DNA of 64,000 nt. Origin: Mucilaginibacter sp. (GTDB taxonomy: Bacteria; Bacteroidota; Bacteroidia; Sphingobacteriales; Sphingobacteriaceae). The notes under the pieces were generated by a model that saw only the letters and a list, made by a program, of their open reading frames with translations, was not told the origin of the DNA and did not search any database. Of the stretch, positions 10,337-19,653 are shown one piece after another. The position numbers were made by a program, and so were the translations under genes. Positions within the stretch are counted from its first letter, which is position 1. Each line of letters opens with the position of its first letter. The DNA is taken from NCBI GenBank assembly GCA_031292485.1, contig JARLHA010000003.1, forward strand, positions 239,636-303,635, in the 5' to 3' direction.

Positions 10337-13300
10337 ATGAAAATGAAAAATCTGTCTTCTCCTTTTTCTTTTGTTTTGATGTTATCAAAAACTTTTAATT
10401 TTTTGTTACAGATGCTTTTGAAACTAAAAAAAGATTTGGCAGCTTTTAAAAAATTGTCAAATTTAATTCTTCCGGGAAAAGCAATGTTGCTGTGCTTGCT
10501 GATTTTTGCGACGGCCAATTTGTTTTTAATAAACCAAACGTTTGCAACCAATTATCAACTTCCGGCGGCATCATATGGCGCACAAACCGGCGCAGCTACC
10601 TATGGCACTGTTTCATCAGTAACGTACACAATATCCTATTCTATCATTACAGCTTCAGGCAGCGCTAACCAGGACCAACTTGCACTTGCCTGGACCAGCG
10701 GGGCTGCGCCAGCTGGCGTTACCTATACTTTAACTACCGGGCTTACTTCATTAGGCTTAAGCGGCGGTAATAATGCAGCAGCTTCTTTTTTACCAACCCT
10801 TACCGGCACCAAAACGATTACTTTAACAATTACAACATCCAGCACCACGCCAACATCTACAGCCGGTTATGGTTTTACACTTACAACCACCGATAATAAC
10901 GGGGGCGTATCAGGCAGCAGTACTGGCCTGACATTGGTAGTTACAGGCCCTAAAACCGTAACCGCCATAGCAACTGGCAGCCAAACGGGAACAGCTACTT
11001 TTGGTACTGCTGCCCCATCAATCACCTATGCCAATACTTTAACGGAGACAGGTACAACTGCCCCCGCGTCAAACTCAATAAGCGTTGCATGGTCCGGTGG
11101 CACACCAACAGGTGTAACAACAGCATTTACGGCAGGCACACAGGCCATGACGTCGGGAACCGCTTACACGCCAAACGGCACAAACGGTTCAACCATTACG
11201 CTTACCGTATCAACAACAGCGACTACGCCCGCCGGCACATACAACTTTACCGTTACAAACGTGGACAACAATGGCGGCGGGACAACCACTTCTACCGGCA
11301 CATTGGTTGTCGGATCAACCGCAAAACGGGTTACTGCCGTAGCCACAGGCAGCCAAACGGGAACAGCTACTTTTGGTACTGCTGCCCCATCAATCACCTA
11401 TACCAATACATTAACGGAGACAGGTACAACTGCCCCCGCTTCAAACTCAATAAGCGTAGCCTGGTCCGGTGGCACACCGACGGGTGTAACAACAGCATTT
11501 ACGGCAGGCACACAGGCCATGACGTCTGGAACCGCTTACACCCCAAACGGCACAAACGGTTCAACCATTACGCTTACCGTATCAACAACAACGGCTACTC
11601 CTGCCGGCACATACAACTTTACCGTTACAAACGTAGACAACAATGGCGGTGGGACGACCACTTCTACCGGCACATTGGTTGTGTTGTCGCCTCCAAAAAG
11701 TGTAACCGCCATTGCCACCGGCAGCCAAACGGGCACGGCCATTTTTGGTACCGCTGCCCCATCAATCACCTATACCAATACATTAACGGAGACAGGTACA
11801 AGTGCCCCCGCATCTAACTCAATAAGCCTTGCGTGGTCAGGTGGCACACCAACAGGTGTAACAACAGCATTTACATCAGGCACACAGGCCATGACGTCTG
11901 GAACCGCTTACACCCCAAACGGCACAAATGGTTCAACCATTACGCTTACCGTATCAACAACAGCAGTTACCCCTGCCGGCTCATACAATTTTACCGTTAC
12001 CAACGTGGACAACAATGGCGGCGGGACAACCACTTCTACCGGCACATTGGTTGTTGTAACATCTCCAAGAAGCGTAACCGCCTTAGCCACTGGCAGCCAA
12101 ACGGGAACAGCTATTTTTGGTACAGCAGCCCCATCAATCACTTATACCAATACTTTAACAGAGATAGGGACAACTACCGCCGTTGCCAACTCAATAAGCG
12201 TAGCGTGGTCAGGTGGTACGCCAACAGGTGTAACAACCGCGTTTACATCAGGAACACAAGCTATGACATCGGGAACCGCATATATGCCAAATGGCGCAAA
12301 CGGTTCAACCATTACGCTTACCGTATCAACAACAGCAGCTACGCCGGTCGGCACATATACATTTACCGTTACAAACGTGGACAACAATGGCGGCGGGACA
12401 ACCACTTCTACCGGCACATTGGTTGTAATGTCGCCCCCCAAAAGGGTAACCGCCATTGCCACCGGCAGCCAAACAGGAACTGCTACATACGGCACGGCGG
12501 CCGGTGCCATTACTTATGTTAATACATTAACCGAAACAGGGACCGGTACAGCCGTGGCAAACTCAATAAACATAGGATGGTCTGGTGGTACGCCAACGGG
12601 AGTAACAGCCGTATTTACGGCGGGTACGCAGGGCATGACAACTGGAACTACCTACACGCCAAACGGCACAAACGGTTCAACCATTACGCTCACTGTATCA
12701 ACAACAACGGCTACCCCTGCCGGCACATATAACTTTACCGTTACAAATATGGACAACAATGGCGGCGGGACAACCACTTCCATCGGCACATTAGTTGTTG
12801 GTACAAAAGCGCTGATCATCACAGCAAATAATCAAACAAAAGTTTACGGAACAGCATTTACTTTTGCGGGTACCGAGTTTACCGCTTCAGGCCTGGTTGG
12901 TTCAGATGCCGTAACGAGTGCAACAATTACAAGTGCGGGGGCTGCTTCAACAGCCGCTGTAGCAGGAAGTCCATATACTATAACGGCAAGCGCCGCTTTA
13001 GGGAACGGCTTACCCAATTATAGCATCAGCTACATTGATGGAACTTTTACTGTAACGCCAAAAGCGTTAACCATGCCAGGCGCCGCAGGTGCCAGTAGGG
13101 TGTATGACGGGACGACACTTGCAAGCGTTACCGGCGGCACACTTTCGGGCATTATTTCACCTGATGTGGTAACAATAAACGCTGCCTGCACGTTTGCGAC
13201 CGCAAATGCAGGCACTGGAATAGTGTTAACTTTTTATATTGGGGGCGCAAGCGCAGGAAATTATACGCTAACCCAACCAGGCACAACTGCTAATATAACT

Positions 13301-16300
13301 CCAAAAGCGTTAACAGAAACCGGTGCCACAGCAGCTAATAAGGTTTATGATGGAACTACAACGGCAACAATTACAGGAGGAACGCTCATAGGCGTCGTTT
13401 CACCCGATGTGGTAAGTGTAAGCACAACTGGAGTTTTCGCAAACGCAAACGTAGGAACCGGTATTACTGTAACCATTGCAATAACCGGCGCCAGTGCCGG
13501 TAACTATACCCTTACACAGCCAGGCATAACGGCAAACATTACCCCTAAAGCTTTAACTATTACAGGCGCAACTATAAGTAATAAGTCCTACGACGGAACA
13601 ACAACTGCATCAATATCCGGCACCGCTTCTTTAGTCGGAATTATAGGAACCGATGTAGTAACATTGGGCGGAACACCCATTGCTGTATTTGCGTCTCAAA
13701 ACGTAGCCACGGGTATTTCTGTAACCGTAACCGGGTATGCGCTGAGCGGAGCAAGTGCCGGTAACTATACCATAACACAGCCAAGTGGTTTAACGGCTAA
13801 TATTACTACCGCTACATTAAATATAGTGGCTACCGGCCCAACCAAACTAAATAATACAACACAGGCCAACCTTTCTGGTGCGGCAAGCGTAGGTTATTTC
13901 AACTATTACGGAACTGTACCCGGCGAGAGCATTACCAGCGTAACGTTAACGTTAAGCAGTAACGCGGCGCAAACAGCAGGATCTGCTTATACTGTTACGC
14001 CTTCTTTACCTGTGGGGGCCGGCGGATTCAATATAAGTAACTATTCCATCACCTACTCAGTTTATAACGGCATAGTGGCCGGGCACATTTATACGTGGAC
14101 AGGAGCGGCAAATACAACCTCCTGGACTACTACCGGTAACTGGTCATCAAGCCCAACCGGCGGAACCTATCCCGGCAACGGCGTTACCTACGATGGGGTT
14201 ATTCTTCCCTCCGGCACCACCTATACACCAACTTTATCATCAAACATTACGGTTAATACCTTAACGTATACCGGTAACAATACGCTTACTATAGCTTCGG
14301 GTATTAAATTGATATCAACCAACTCCTTTATTGTCAATGCAGCCGCTACAAATGCGAATTTAACCTTTTCGGGAGCATCCACTTCTACCATACTAGAATT
14401 AAGCAGCTCAGTTTTCAGTAATTATGGTGGCTTTAACATCAGTGGAACAGGTCTTTTACAGGTTGACAATACCGGCTCATATATTTATAACGGCGGTACG
14501 GTTACCGCCAACGGCAATTGCACTTTGTACCTGCAGGGCGGCAGCAACGTAACCCATGCGCTTACCAACGCAGGCATTTTTTATGCTGGCACCGCCAATT
14601 CAAATTGTAACATCGAGATGGACGATTATGGTTCCATAGAAAATTCGGGCTCTTTTTACCTGGGTCCGACTTCGCTGATGTATTATTATAATGATAACGC
14701 CCAGTACGTTATCATCAACAATCAAAACGGTGGAACTTTTACCCTGCAGTCAAATGCAAATGGCTCAGCAACTATAGGGGAAATTCCGCAGGGGAAAAAC
14801 AATGCATTTACCGGAACATTTAATGTTGAGAGATATTTCCAGGGTTCAACTACGGTATCTTTAGGCCGTTATGTAGAACGCAATTACCGCATTATATCAT
14901 CCTGCGTAAATACCGGCACCACTGTAAACGGCAACTATGTTTATGGATTAAATTATATTGTTGGTTCGACAGCAGGGCAAACAACCACTGCCAATAGCGC
15001 TACAAATGCTTTCATTACCGGTTGCACCGGCGGCAGTACAAGTGGTGGCAATCCATCTATTTACTTATATAACGAAAGCAAAACTCCAAGCAACCAAACG
15101 TTTACCAGCGGCAATTTCCTTGGCATCACCAATATAACCAACTCTACAACTGGTGGAACTATCACCGCGAGCGATGGCGGCACCTATGGTTTGCCGGTTG
15201 GTACGGGTGTGTTTTTCTTTTTCAGGGGGGCCGCCACCAACTGGGCTACCAGGACGGTTTCCCCGTATATCGCGCCAGACAATGTTACGCTAACCTCAAC
15301 AGGCAACATGAATGTGGGTTCATACACCTATAAGGATTGGTACACGCCAGGTTCTGCTAATTTGGGTTACACTGGTACAGGTACAAGTTCCAGTACCAAT
15401 TATGCTGTGCGAGGATTTAATATGCTTGGAAACCCGTACCCATGCGCTATTGACTGGCTAACATCTTATTCAGGATCCGGAGCTATAGTACGTACAAATA
15501 TTAGCCCCACAATTTGGGTATTTAACCCCGTAACGAGCCAATACGATACTTATCAGGCAACCTCATCAACAACCGGCACAGCTACAGGCAACGCATCAAG
15601 GTATATTGCCAGCGGGCAAGGTTTCGTGGTACTAGCCACAACTACCAACCCAGCATTAACGATCTCGGAATATGCCAAAGTCGTATTAAATAATAACGGA
15701 GTGGCAGGAACAGGTGCAGTACCAGCCGGTGCAAAACTAACAGGTTCAAGTTTGTTAATGAGCACCGCTCCTATACAAACAGCCGTACCACAATCCTTTC
15801 GTTTAAAATTGGTTACCGATTCAATAAATTATGACGATATTGTTATCGGATTTCACTCATCGGCCTCAACCAATTATGATCCTTATGAAGACGGCAAATT
15901 TCTGCCGGGCACCAACGCCCCGGAAAGTTTAGCAAGTTTTTCGTCCGACGGTATTAAACTGTCGATTAATAATTTACCGTTACCAAAACTAACGCCCCAG
16001 GTAATAAAGTTATTTGTTACTGCAAAAGCATATGGAACCTATACCCTCCAGCGAACTGATTTACAGGCTATACCGAAGATTTATGATGTATGGTTAATGG
16101 ATAAATTCAAAAAAGATTCATTAGATATCAGGAATAACCCAACGTATACATTTGATATAACTACGGATACAACCAGCTACGGAAACAACCGCTTTCAACT
16201 GGTGATAAGGCAAAACCCGGCACTTGGAATTCATTTATTAAATTTCACAGCAACCAAGGCACAAAACGGCGCACAAGCAGTTTGGGTAACTGAAAACGAA

Positions 16301-16789
16301 GAGAATTATACCAACTTCACTATTGAAAGAAGTACCGACGGCGGAAACACATTTACGGTGTTGGGCGGCTATGCATCCAGTGCTTTGGGTACCTACAGCT
16401 TTCTGGATAAAAATCCGGCGAATGGCGCGAACATGTACCGGTTGAAGATTGAAGATATTAATGGCACCATTTCCTACTCAAACGTGGTTACCGTGATGTA
16501 TGGTAATAGCACCAGCCTGGTTAAAACAGGAATAGTTGTTTACCCTAACCCTGTAAAAAGCATGCTGAATTTAAGTATCGCGCCGGGATTTAATACCAAT
16601 GCGACACCTTCAATTGCGTATAGCATCCAAATAACTAATATATTGGGAGCAGTAGTAACCCAATCGACGACAAATGCACAAAACTGGCAAACTGACGTTA
16701 GCAGCCTGATGCCCGGCACCTATGTTATCACGGTGATAAACACCAGCAATAGCACCACTGTTGGACATGCAACCTTTATTAAGTTGTAG
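10337..16789 (+). CDS. Giant repeat-rich T9SS adhesin-like protein with MBG and YDG domains
   Basis: The start at 10337 (MKMKNLSSPFSF) is preferred over 10295, but either leaves an unusually long N-terminus before the hydrophobic segment MLLCLLIFATANLFLI that precedes NQTFATNYQ. One degenerate repeat is followed by five 124-residue repeats (GSQTGTATFGTAAPSITY through VDNNGGGTTTSTGTLVV). Next come an MBG-like domain (TKVYGTAFTFAGTEF) and three ~80-88-residue YDG-type repeats (VYDGTT, ASAGNYTLTQP). A WTG/LPSGTTY segment then joins the C-terminal cassette shared with the upstream giants, which ends in a T9SS sorting domain (VYPNPVKSMLNL, then ATFIKL). The repeat rod plus terminal anchor suggests a stalk-like surface adhesin; this is inferred from architecture. 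The repeats favour copy-number change by recombination. Confidence 0.85.
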   Translation: MKMKNLSSPFSFVLMLSKTFNFLLQMLLKLKKDLAAFKKLSNLILPGKAMLLCLLIFATANLFLINQTFATNYQLPAASYGAQTGAATYGTVSSVTYTISYSIITASGSANQDQLALAWTSGAAPAGVTYTLTTGLTSLGLSGGNNAAASFLPTLTGTKTITLTITTSSTTPTSTAGYGFTLTTTDNNGGVSGSSTGLTLVVTGPKTVTAIATGSQTGTATFGTAAPSITYANTLTETGTTAPASNSISVAWSGGTPTGVTTAFTAGTQAMTSGTAYTPNGTNGSTITLTVSTTATTPAGTYNFTVTNVDNNGGGTTTSTGTLVVGSTAKRVTAVATGSQTGTATFGTAAPSITYTNTLTETGTTAPASNSISVAWSGGTPTGVTTAFTAGTQAMTSGTAYTPNGTNGSTITLTVSTTTATPAGTYNFTVTNVDNNGGGTTTSTGTLVVLSPPKSVTAIATGSQTGTAIFGTAAPSITYTNTLTETGTSAPASNSISLAWSGGTPTGVTTAFTSGTQAMTSGTAYTPNGTNGSTITLTVSTTAVTPAGSYNFTVTNVDNNGGGTTTSTGTLVVVTSPRSVTALATGSQTGTAIFGTAAPSITYTNTLTEIGTTTAVANSISVAWSGGTPTGVTTAFTSGTQAMTSGTAYMPNGANGSTITLTVSTTAATPVGTYTFTVTNVDNNGGGTTTSTGTLVVMSPPKRVTAIATGSQTGTATYGTAAGAITYVNTLTETGTGTAVANSINIGWSGGTPTGVTAVFTAGTQGMTTGTTYTPNGTNGSTITLTVSTTTATPAGTYNFTVTNMDNNGGGTTTSIGTLVVGTKALIITANNQTKVYGTAFTFAGTEFTASGLVGSDAVTSATITSAGAASTAAVAGSPYTITASAALGNGLPNYSISYIDGTFTVTPKALTMPGAAGASRVYDGTTLASVTGGTLSGIISPDVVTINAACTFATANAGTGIVLTFYIGGASAGNYTLTQPGTTANITPKALTETGATAANKVYDGTTTATITGGTLIGVVSPDVVSVSTTGVFANANVGTGITVTIAITGASAGNYTLTQPGITANITPKALTITGATISNKSYDGTTTASISGTASLVGIIGTDVVTLGGTPIAVFASQNVATGISVTVTGYALSGASAGNYTITQPSGLTANITTATLNIVATGPTKLNNTTQANLSGAASVGYFNYYGTVPGESITSVTLTLSSNAAQTAGSAYTVTPSLPVGAGGFNISNYSITYSVYNGIVAGHIYTWTGAANTTSWTTTGNWSSSPTGGTYPGNGVTYDGVILPSGTTYTPTLSSNITVNTLTYTGNNTLTIASGIKLISTNSFIVNAAATNANLTFSGASTSTILELSSSVFSNYGGFNISGTGLLQVDNTGSYIYNGGTVTANGNCTLYLQGGSNVTHALTNAGIFYAGTANSNCNIEMDDYGSIENSGSFYLGPTSLMYYYNDNAQYVIINNQNGGTFTLQSNANGSATIGEIPQGKNNAFTGTFNVERYFQGSTTVSLGRYVERNYRIISSCVNTGTTVNGNYVYGLNYIVGSTAGQTTTANSATNAFITGCTGGSTSGGNPSIYLYNESKTPSNQTFTSGNFLGITNITNSTTGGTITASDGGTYGLPVGTGVFFFFRGAATNWATRTVSPYIAPDNVTLTSTGNMNVGSYTYKDWYTPGSANLGYTGTGTSSSTNYAVRGFNMLGNPYPCAIDWLTSYSGSGAIVRTNISPTIWVFNPVTSQYDTYQATSSTTGTATGNASRYIASGQGFVVLATTTNPALTISEYAKVVLNNNGVAGTGAVPAGAKLTGSSLLMSTAPIQTAVPQSFRLKLVTDSINYDDIVIGFHSSASTNYDPYEDGKFLPGTNAPESLASFSSDGIKLSINNLPLPKLTPQVIKLFVTAKAYGTYTLQRTDLQAIPKIYDVWLMDKFKKDSLDIRNNPTYTFDITTDTTSYGNNRFQLVIRQNPALGIHLLNFTATKAQNGAQAVWVTENEENYTNFTIERSTDGGNTFTVLGGYASSALGTYSFLDKNPANGANMYRLKIEDINGTISYSNVVTVMYGNSTSLVKTGIVVYPNPVKSMLNLSIAPGFNTNATPSIAYSIQITNILGAVVTQSTTNAQNWQTDVSSLMPGTYVITVINTSNSTTVGHATFIKL
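10958..12817 (+). repeat. Five in-frame tandem repeats of exactly 372 bp
   Basis: The units begin at 10958, 11330, 11702, 12074 and 12446, marked by the codons for V-T-A-(I/V/L)-A-T-G-S-Q-T-G. The spacing is exactly 372 bases (124 codons) each time. Copies 1-3 are nearly identical over long stretches, while 4 and 5 are more diverged, which suggests recent duplication or gene conversion within the array. A more degenerate related unit precedes the array. Confidence 0.93.
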
Positions 16790-16891
16790 GGAGTTTAAAG
16801 CAATACCAATGTTTAGATATTTTGATTGTCGCTTTTTTTCAATTTGAAATATAGCTATTAAAATATTAATAAAAGTTTTAAGGGAAATTGT

Positions 16892-16899
16892 ACATTTGT
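16892..16899 (+). promoter_or_regulatory. Candidate -7 box (TACATTTG) for the 76-aa gene
   Basis: TACATTTG matches the Bacteroidota TAnnTTTG consensus and lies 28 bases before the start codon of the small membrane protein gene. No TTG -33 element is evident at the usual spacing, so support comes from one element only. Confidence 0.4.
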
Positions 16900-16927
16900 A
16901 TAAATATGGATCTATAAAATCCGGCAT

Positions 16928-17158
16928 ATGCGTGGTAAATTATTTTGGTGGCCTTTATTATTATTCATTCTTAATTCATCCGTTCTTTTTGCACAGTCCA
17001 CCAACCCGGGCGAACCTTGTGGCGGCACGGATCCGGATGCAACTTGCCCGTTGGATACCTGGGTTATTATTTTAGCCATGGTTGCTGTTGTTTTTGCCGC
17101 CTGGCATTTGTACCGGAAACAAAAATCCCCTTTGCCGGCGGCAAAAGGGATGAAATAA
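16928..17158 (+). CDS. Small exported membrane protein resembling PID-CTERM family proteins
   Basis: The 76-residue protein has a signal peptide (LFWWPLLLFILNSSVLFAQ, cleavage about residue 23), a short Gly/Cys-rich segment GEPCGGTDPDATCPLD, one transmembrane helix (WVIILAMVAVVFAAWHLY) and a basic tail (RKQK). The PC...CP(I/L)D motif, then helix, then positive tail resembles the small PID-CTERM proteins of Bacteroidota, with PLD in place of PID. That family's function is not known to me. The two Cys residues may form a disulfide. It is preceded by a TACATTTG box and converges with the DUF4136 lipoprotein gene. Confidence 0.72.
   Translation: MRGKLFWWPLLLFILNSSVLFAQSTNPGEPCGGTDPDATCPLDTWVIILAMVAVVFAAWHLYRKQKSPLPAAKGMK
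17119..17150 (-). terminator. Candidate intrinsic terminator for the DUF4136 gene, inside the 3' end of the 76-aa gene
   Basis: On the minus strand, a hairpin (17126-17150; stems 17126-17129/17147-17150 and 17131-17136/17140-17145) is followed by the T-rich run ATTTTTGTTT. It lies about 45 bases past the stop of the leftward DUF4136 gene. It also lies within the last codons of the convergent 76-residue gene, so one sequence would serve as both code and terminator. Confidence 0.5.
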
Positions 17159-17192
17159 TAAGTTTTGTTAATTTCCTTTTAAATAAACATTC

Positions 17193-17834
17193 TCAGGATT
17201 GCCTCATTCCCATTTGCGGAGGAGGCGTTAAATGTAATTGATCAAGAATCCCATTTACTACCTTCGGCAGGTCGTCAATATCTTTTTGCGGGTTATGATG
17301 AACTTCGCCAACCCCAAATCCTCTCCATACAATTTTGCGGGTACGGGTATCAATGATATCGATAATCAATGTCCCTTCTTTATAATGTTCTTTTTCGGCG
17401 TAAGTTAAACCGCCATAGTAAGCAAACGGACCGCCGAATGCATAATACGGACGGTACCATCCTCCCCAACCCCAGCCCCAGCCAAATCCCCAGCCAGGAT
17501 AAAATCCGCCATAGTAGGGATAATCCGTATAATAGTTGGTCCGTGATCCACGGCCCACAATGCTTGTATAACTAACAACCAGGTCGGGATGATTCTGGCT
17601 TAACTGCAATCCTTTTGCAATTAAAGCGCTGGTAGCCGCGTCCTTAATTTTAGCATCTGCTGCCTGGCTCACATTATTTCCGGCGCTTTTTGAAGGCGGC
17701 ATCCAGGCAAACGTGCGATAGCCCCCCATATGCGTTTTATTGATGGCAGCAGTGTAATAGTTATAACTGGTACACGCAGAAAAACCCGACAGTAATACAA
17801 CTGCGAGCCCGATATAAATTAGTGATATTTTCAT
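17193..17834 (-). CDS. DUF4136 family lipoprotein
   Basis: The 213-residue protein has a lipoprotein signal peptide with the acylated Cys predicted at residue 21 (LLSGFSACTSYN). The mature part fits the DUF4136 family, whose members begin with a phrase like YRTFAWMPP and end in a beta-rich segment about making and writing a string of values (GTLIIDIIDTRTRKIVWRG). A central Gly/Tyr/Trp-rich stretch (about residues 115-145) is probably flexible. The function is unknown; periplasmic-face membrane anchoring is inferred. A strong Shine-Dalgarno-like GGGAGG lies 9 bases before the ATG, which is uncommon in this phylum and supports this start. Confidence 0.85.
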   Translation of the reverse strand: MKISLIYIGLAVVLLSGFSACTSYNYYTAAINKTHMGGYRTFAWMPPSKSAGNNVSQAADAKIKDAATSALIAKGLQLSQNHPDLVVSYTSIVGRGSRTNYYTDYPYYGGFYPGWGFGWGWGWGGWYRPYYAFGGPFAYYGGLTYAEKEHYKEGTLIIDIIDTRTRKIVWRGFGVGEVHHNPQKDIDDLPKVVNGILDQLHLTPPPQMGMRQS

Positions 17835-17842
17835 AATATTTT

Positions 17843-17848
17843 CCTCCC
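17843..17848 (-). promoter_or_regulatory. Strong Shine-Dalgarno sequence before the DUF4136 gene
   Basis: The minus strand reads GGGAGG followed by AAAATATT and then the ATG ending at 17832. Most genes in this window lack such a motif, as is usual in Bacteroidota, so this one may be translated by a more conventional route. Confidence 0.55.
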
Positions 17849-17902
17849 GGTATTTTTATTAGACTAACAATTGGTAAAAGGTTTAATAACAAAATAAAAA
17901 AA

Positions 17903-19552
17903 CTACGACAAATATTTTCCTACAATCGGCATCCTCCTGCCCATACCGAATGCTTTTGGCGATACACGCAATATTGGCGGTGTTTGATACCGCTTATGTT
18001 CTGATAGGTTAATAAGCCGGATGACCTTACGAACTATTTTCTCGTCATACCCCATTTTTATGATGGTTGCTGATGAACATCTGCCTTCAACATATTCTGC
18101 AATTATTTTATCAAGGATATCGTATTCCGGCAATGAATCTGTATCCTTCTGGTTAGGCCTTAATTCTGCGGACGGCGGTTTAACAATCGAATTTATGGGG
18201 ATGATCTCGCTTTGACGATTAATATACCTGGCCAGTTCAAAAACCTGGGTTTTATAAACGTCCCCGATAACCGAAATACCCCCGCACATATCGCCATATA
18301 AAGTACCGTAACCTACCGCAGCCTCGCTTTTGTTAGAGGTATTCAGTAAAATATAGCCAAACTTATTACACATCGCCATTAACAGCACTGCCCGGGTGCG
18401 CGACTGTATATTTTCCTCAGCAATATTGAAAGGCAGATTTTTAAATTGCGGGCTCAGCGTTTTTTCAATGGCTTCGGTAATGTTTTTGATATTGACGGTT
18501 TCGTGCAGGCAGCCCAGGTTTTCCACCAGGTCTTCGGCGTCTTTTATAGAATGATCGCTTGAAAAACGCGATGGTAATAATACCGCCATCACATTTTTGG
18601 GGCCTAAAGCTTCGGCGGCTAATGCGCAAACCACAGCGGAGTCGATCCCGCCTGAAAGACCCAGTATCGCCTGTTTAAAACCCGATTTATAAAAGTAATC
18701 CCTTATCCCTAACAAAATAGCCTGGTGAATCTGTTCTATATCGCTTTGTTTTTCTTTTCTTAAAGTTGATGGATGTTCGAAGCTAACTTCGCCGCCTTTG
18801 TCAAGCTGGTAATAAGCCATGCTTTCTTCAAAATAAGGCATCTCATCGATCAACTCACCTGTACTATCAAAAACCAGCGAGCCGCCATCAAATATCAATT
18901 CTGTTTGCGCGCCAATATTGTTCACATATAACAAAGGCAGCTGATACCTTTTTGCATTATCGCTCAAAATTTCAATCCGCTCTTCATCATGATTATAAGC
19001 AAAGGGCGATGCCGCAATATTGATCATTACATCCGGCTGTTCCTGGATCAGGATGTCCATCGGGCGGGTAATATAAAGCGGGTTTTCAATATCATTCCAA
19101 AGGTCTTCGCAAATAGTAAGTGCTATACGGTGCCCTTTAAAATCGATACAACTAAATTCGGTAGATGGTTCAAAGTAACGGTATTCATCAAATACATCAT
19201 AGTTAGGCAACAGCGCCTTGTGCGCAACCGCCTTTACTTTTCCGTTTTCAATAAAATAAGCCGAGTTATATAATTCTTTGCCCTCGTTATTGTTGTTAGG
19301 CGTGGGCAAGCCTATAATACAGGCAATATCGTGGCACCCGGCAGCAATTTGTTGTGCCGAGGTTTCGCACAGATCAATAAATTCATCAAACTCCAAAAAA
19401 TCGCGTGATGGATACCCACAAACGCACAATTCAGCAAAAACAACGAGGTCAGCGCCGTTATCGCGCGCGATACGGATATGATCAATAATTTTTGCAGTAT
19501 TTGATTCAAAGTTGCCAATGTGATAATTAAGCTGTGCTAACGCGATCTTCAT
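17903..19552 (-). CDS. nadE: Glutamine-dependent NAD+ synthetase
   Basis: The protein makes NAD+ from deamido-NAD+ using ATP and ammonia released from glutamine. The N-terminal half is a nitrilase-like glutaminase with the expected triad: Glu41 (VVFAELCVCGYP), Lys near residue 115 (AHKALLPNYDVFDEYRYF) and Cys near 150 (LTICEDLWND). The C-terminal half is the synthetase, with the ATP-binding P-loop LGLSGGIDSAVVCALA near residue 300. Its 549 residues are typical of the shorter two-domain bacterial form. It is divergent from gldB with about 100 bases between the starts, a neighbourhood I recall from other Bacteroidota. Confidence 0.96.
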   Translation of the reverse strand: MKIALAQLNYHIGNFESNTAKIIDHIRIARDNGADLVVFAELCVCGYPSRDFLEFDEFIDLCETSAQQIAAGCHDIACIIGLPTPNNNNEGKELYNSAYFIENGKVKAVAHKALLPNYDVFDEYRYFEPSTEFSCIDFKGHRIALTICEDLWNDIENPLYITRPMDILIQEQPDVMINIAASPFAYNHDEERIEILSDNAKRYQLPLLYVNNIGAQTELIFDGGSLVFDSTGELIDEMPYFEESMAYYQLDKGGEVSFEHPSTLRKEKQSDIEQIHQAILLGIRDYFYKSGFKQAILGLSGGIDSAVVCALAAEALGPKNVMAVLLPSRFSSDHSIKDAEDLVENLGCLHETVNIKNITEAIEKTLSPQFKNLPFNIAEENIQSRTRAVLLMAMCNKFGYILLNTSNKSEAAVGYGTLYGDMCGGISVIGDVYKTQVFELARYINRQSEIIPINSIVKPPSAELRPNQKDTDSLPEYDILDKIIAEYVEGRCSSATIIKMGYDEKIVRKVIRLINLSEHKRYQTPPILRVSPKAFGMGRRMPIVGKYLS

Positions 19553-19630
19553 TATTAATAGTGATTTTATACAGGTCCTAAACTAACGTTTGAAATACTG
19601 CGTTTAGGGTGTTTAATGCAAATAAAAAAT

Positions 19631-19638
19631 TAATTTTG
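19631..19638 (+). promoter_or_regulatory. Candidate -7 box (TAATTTTG) for gldB
   Basis: TAATTTTG matches TAnnTTTG and ends 15 bases before the gldB start codon, implying a very short 5' leader. A clear TTG -33 element is not seen, so the evidence is partial. Confidence 0.5.
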
Positions 19639-19653
19639 CCGAAAGCATAAAAA

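Noticed and set aside
10035..10340. 101-codon frame before the third giant gene
   Set aside because: It has no recognisable domain, no visible promoter or signal peptide, and overlaps the next gene in another frame. It cannot be supported as a gene.
11089..12522. Long second-frame and antisense frames across the 372-bp repeats
   Set aside because: Because the period is a multiple of three, any chance open frame in one unit recurs in all. The products are low-complexity and match no family.
10958..12817. Repeat array considered as a CRISPR
   Set aside because: The units are 372 bases, contiguous and protein-coding, with no short repeat-spacer pattern and no cas genes.
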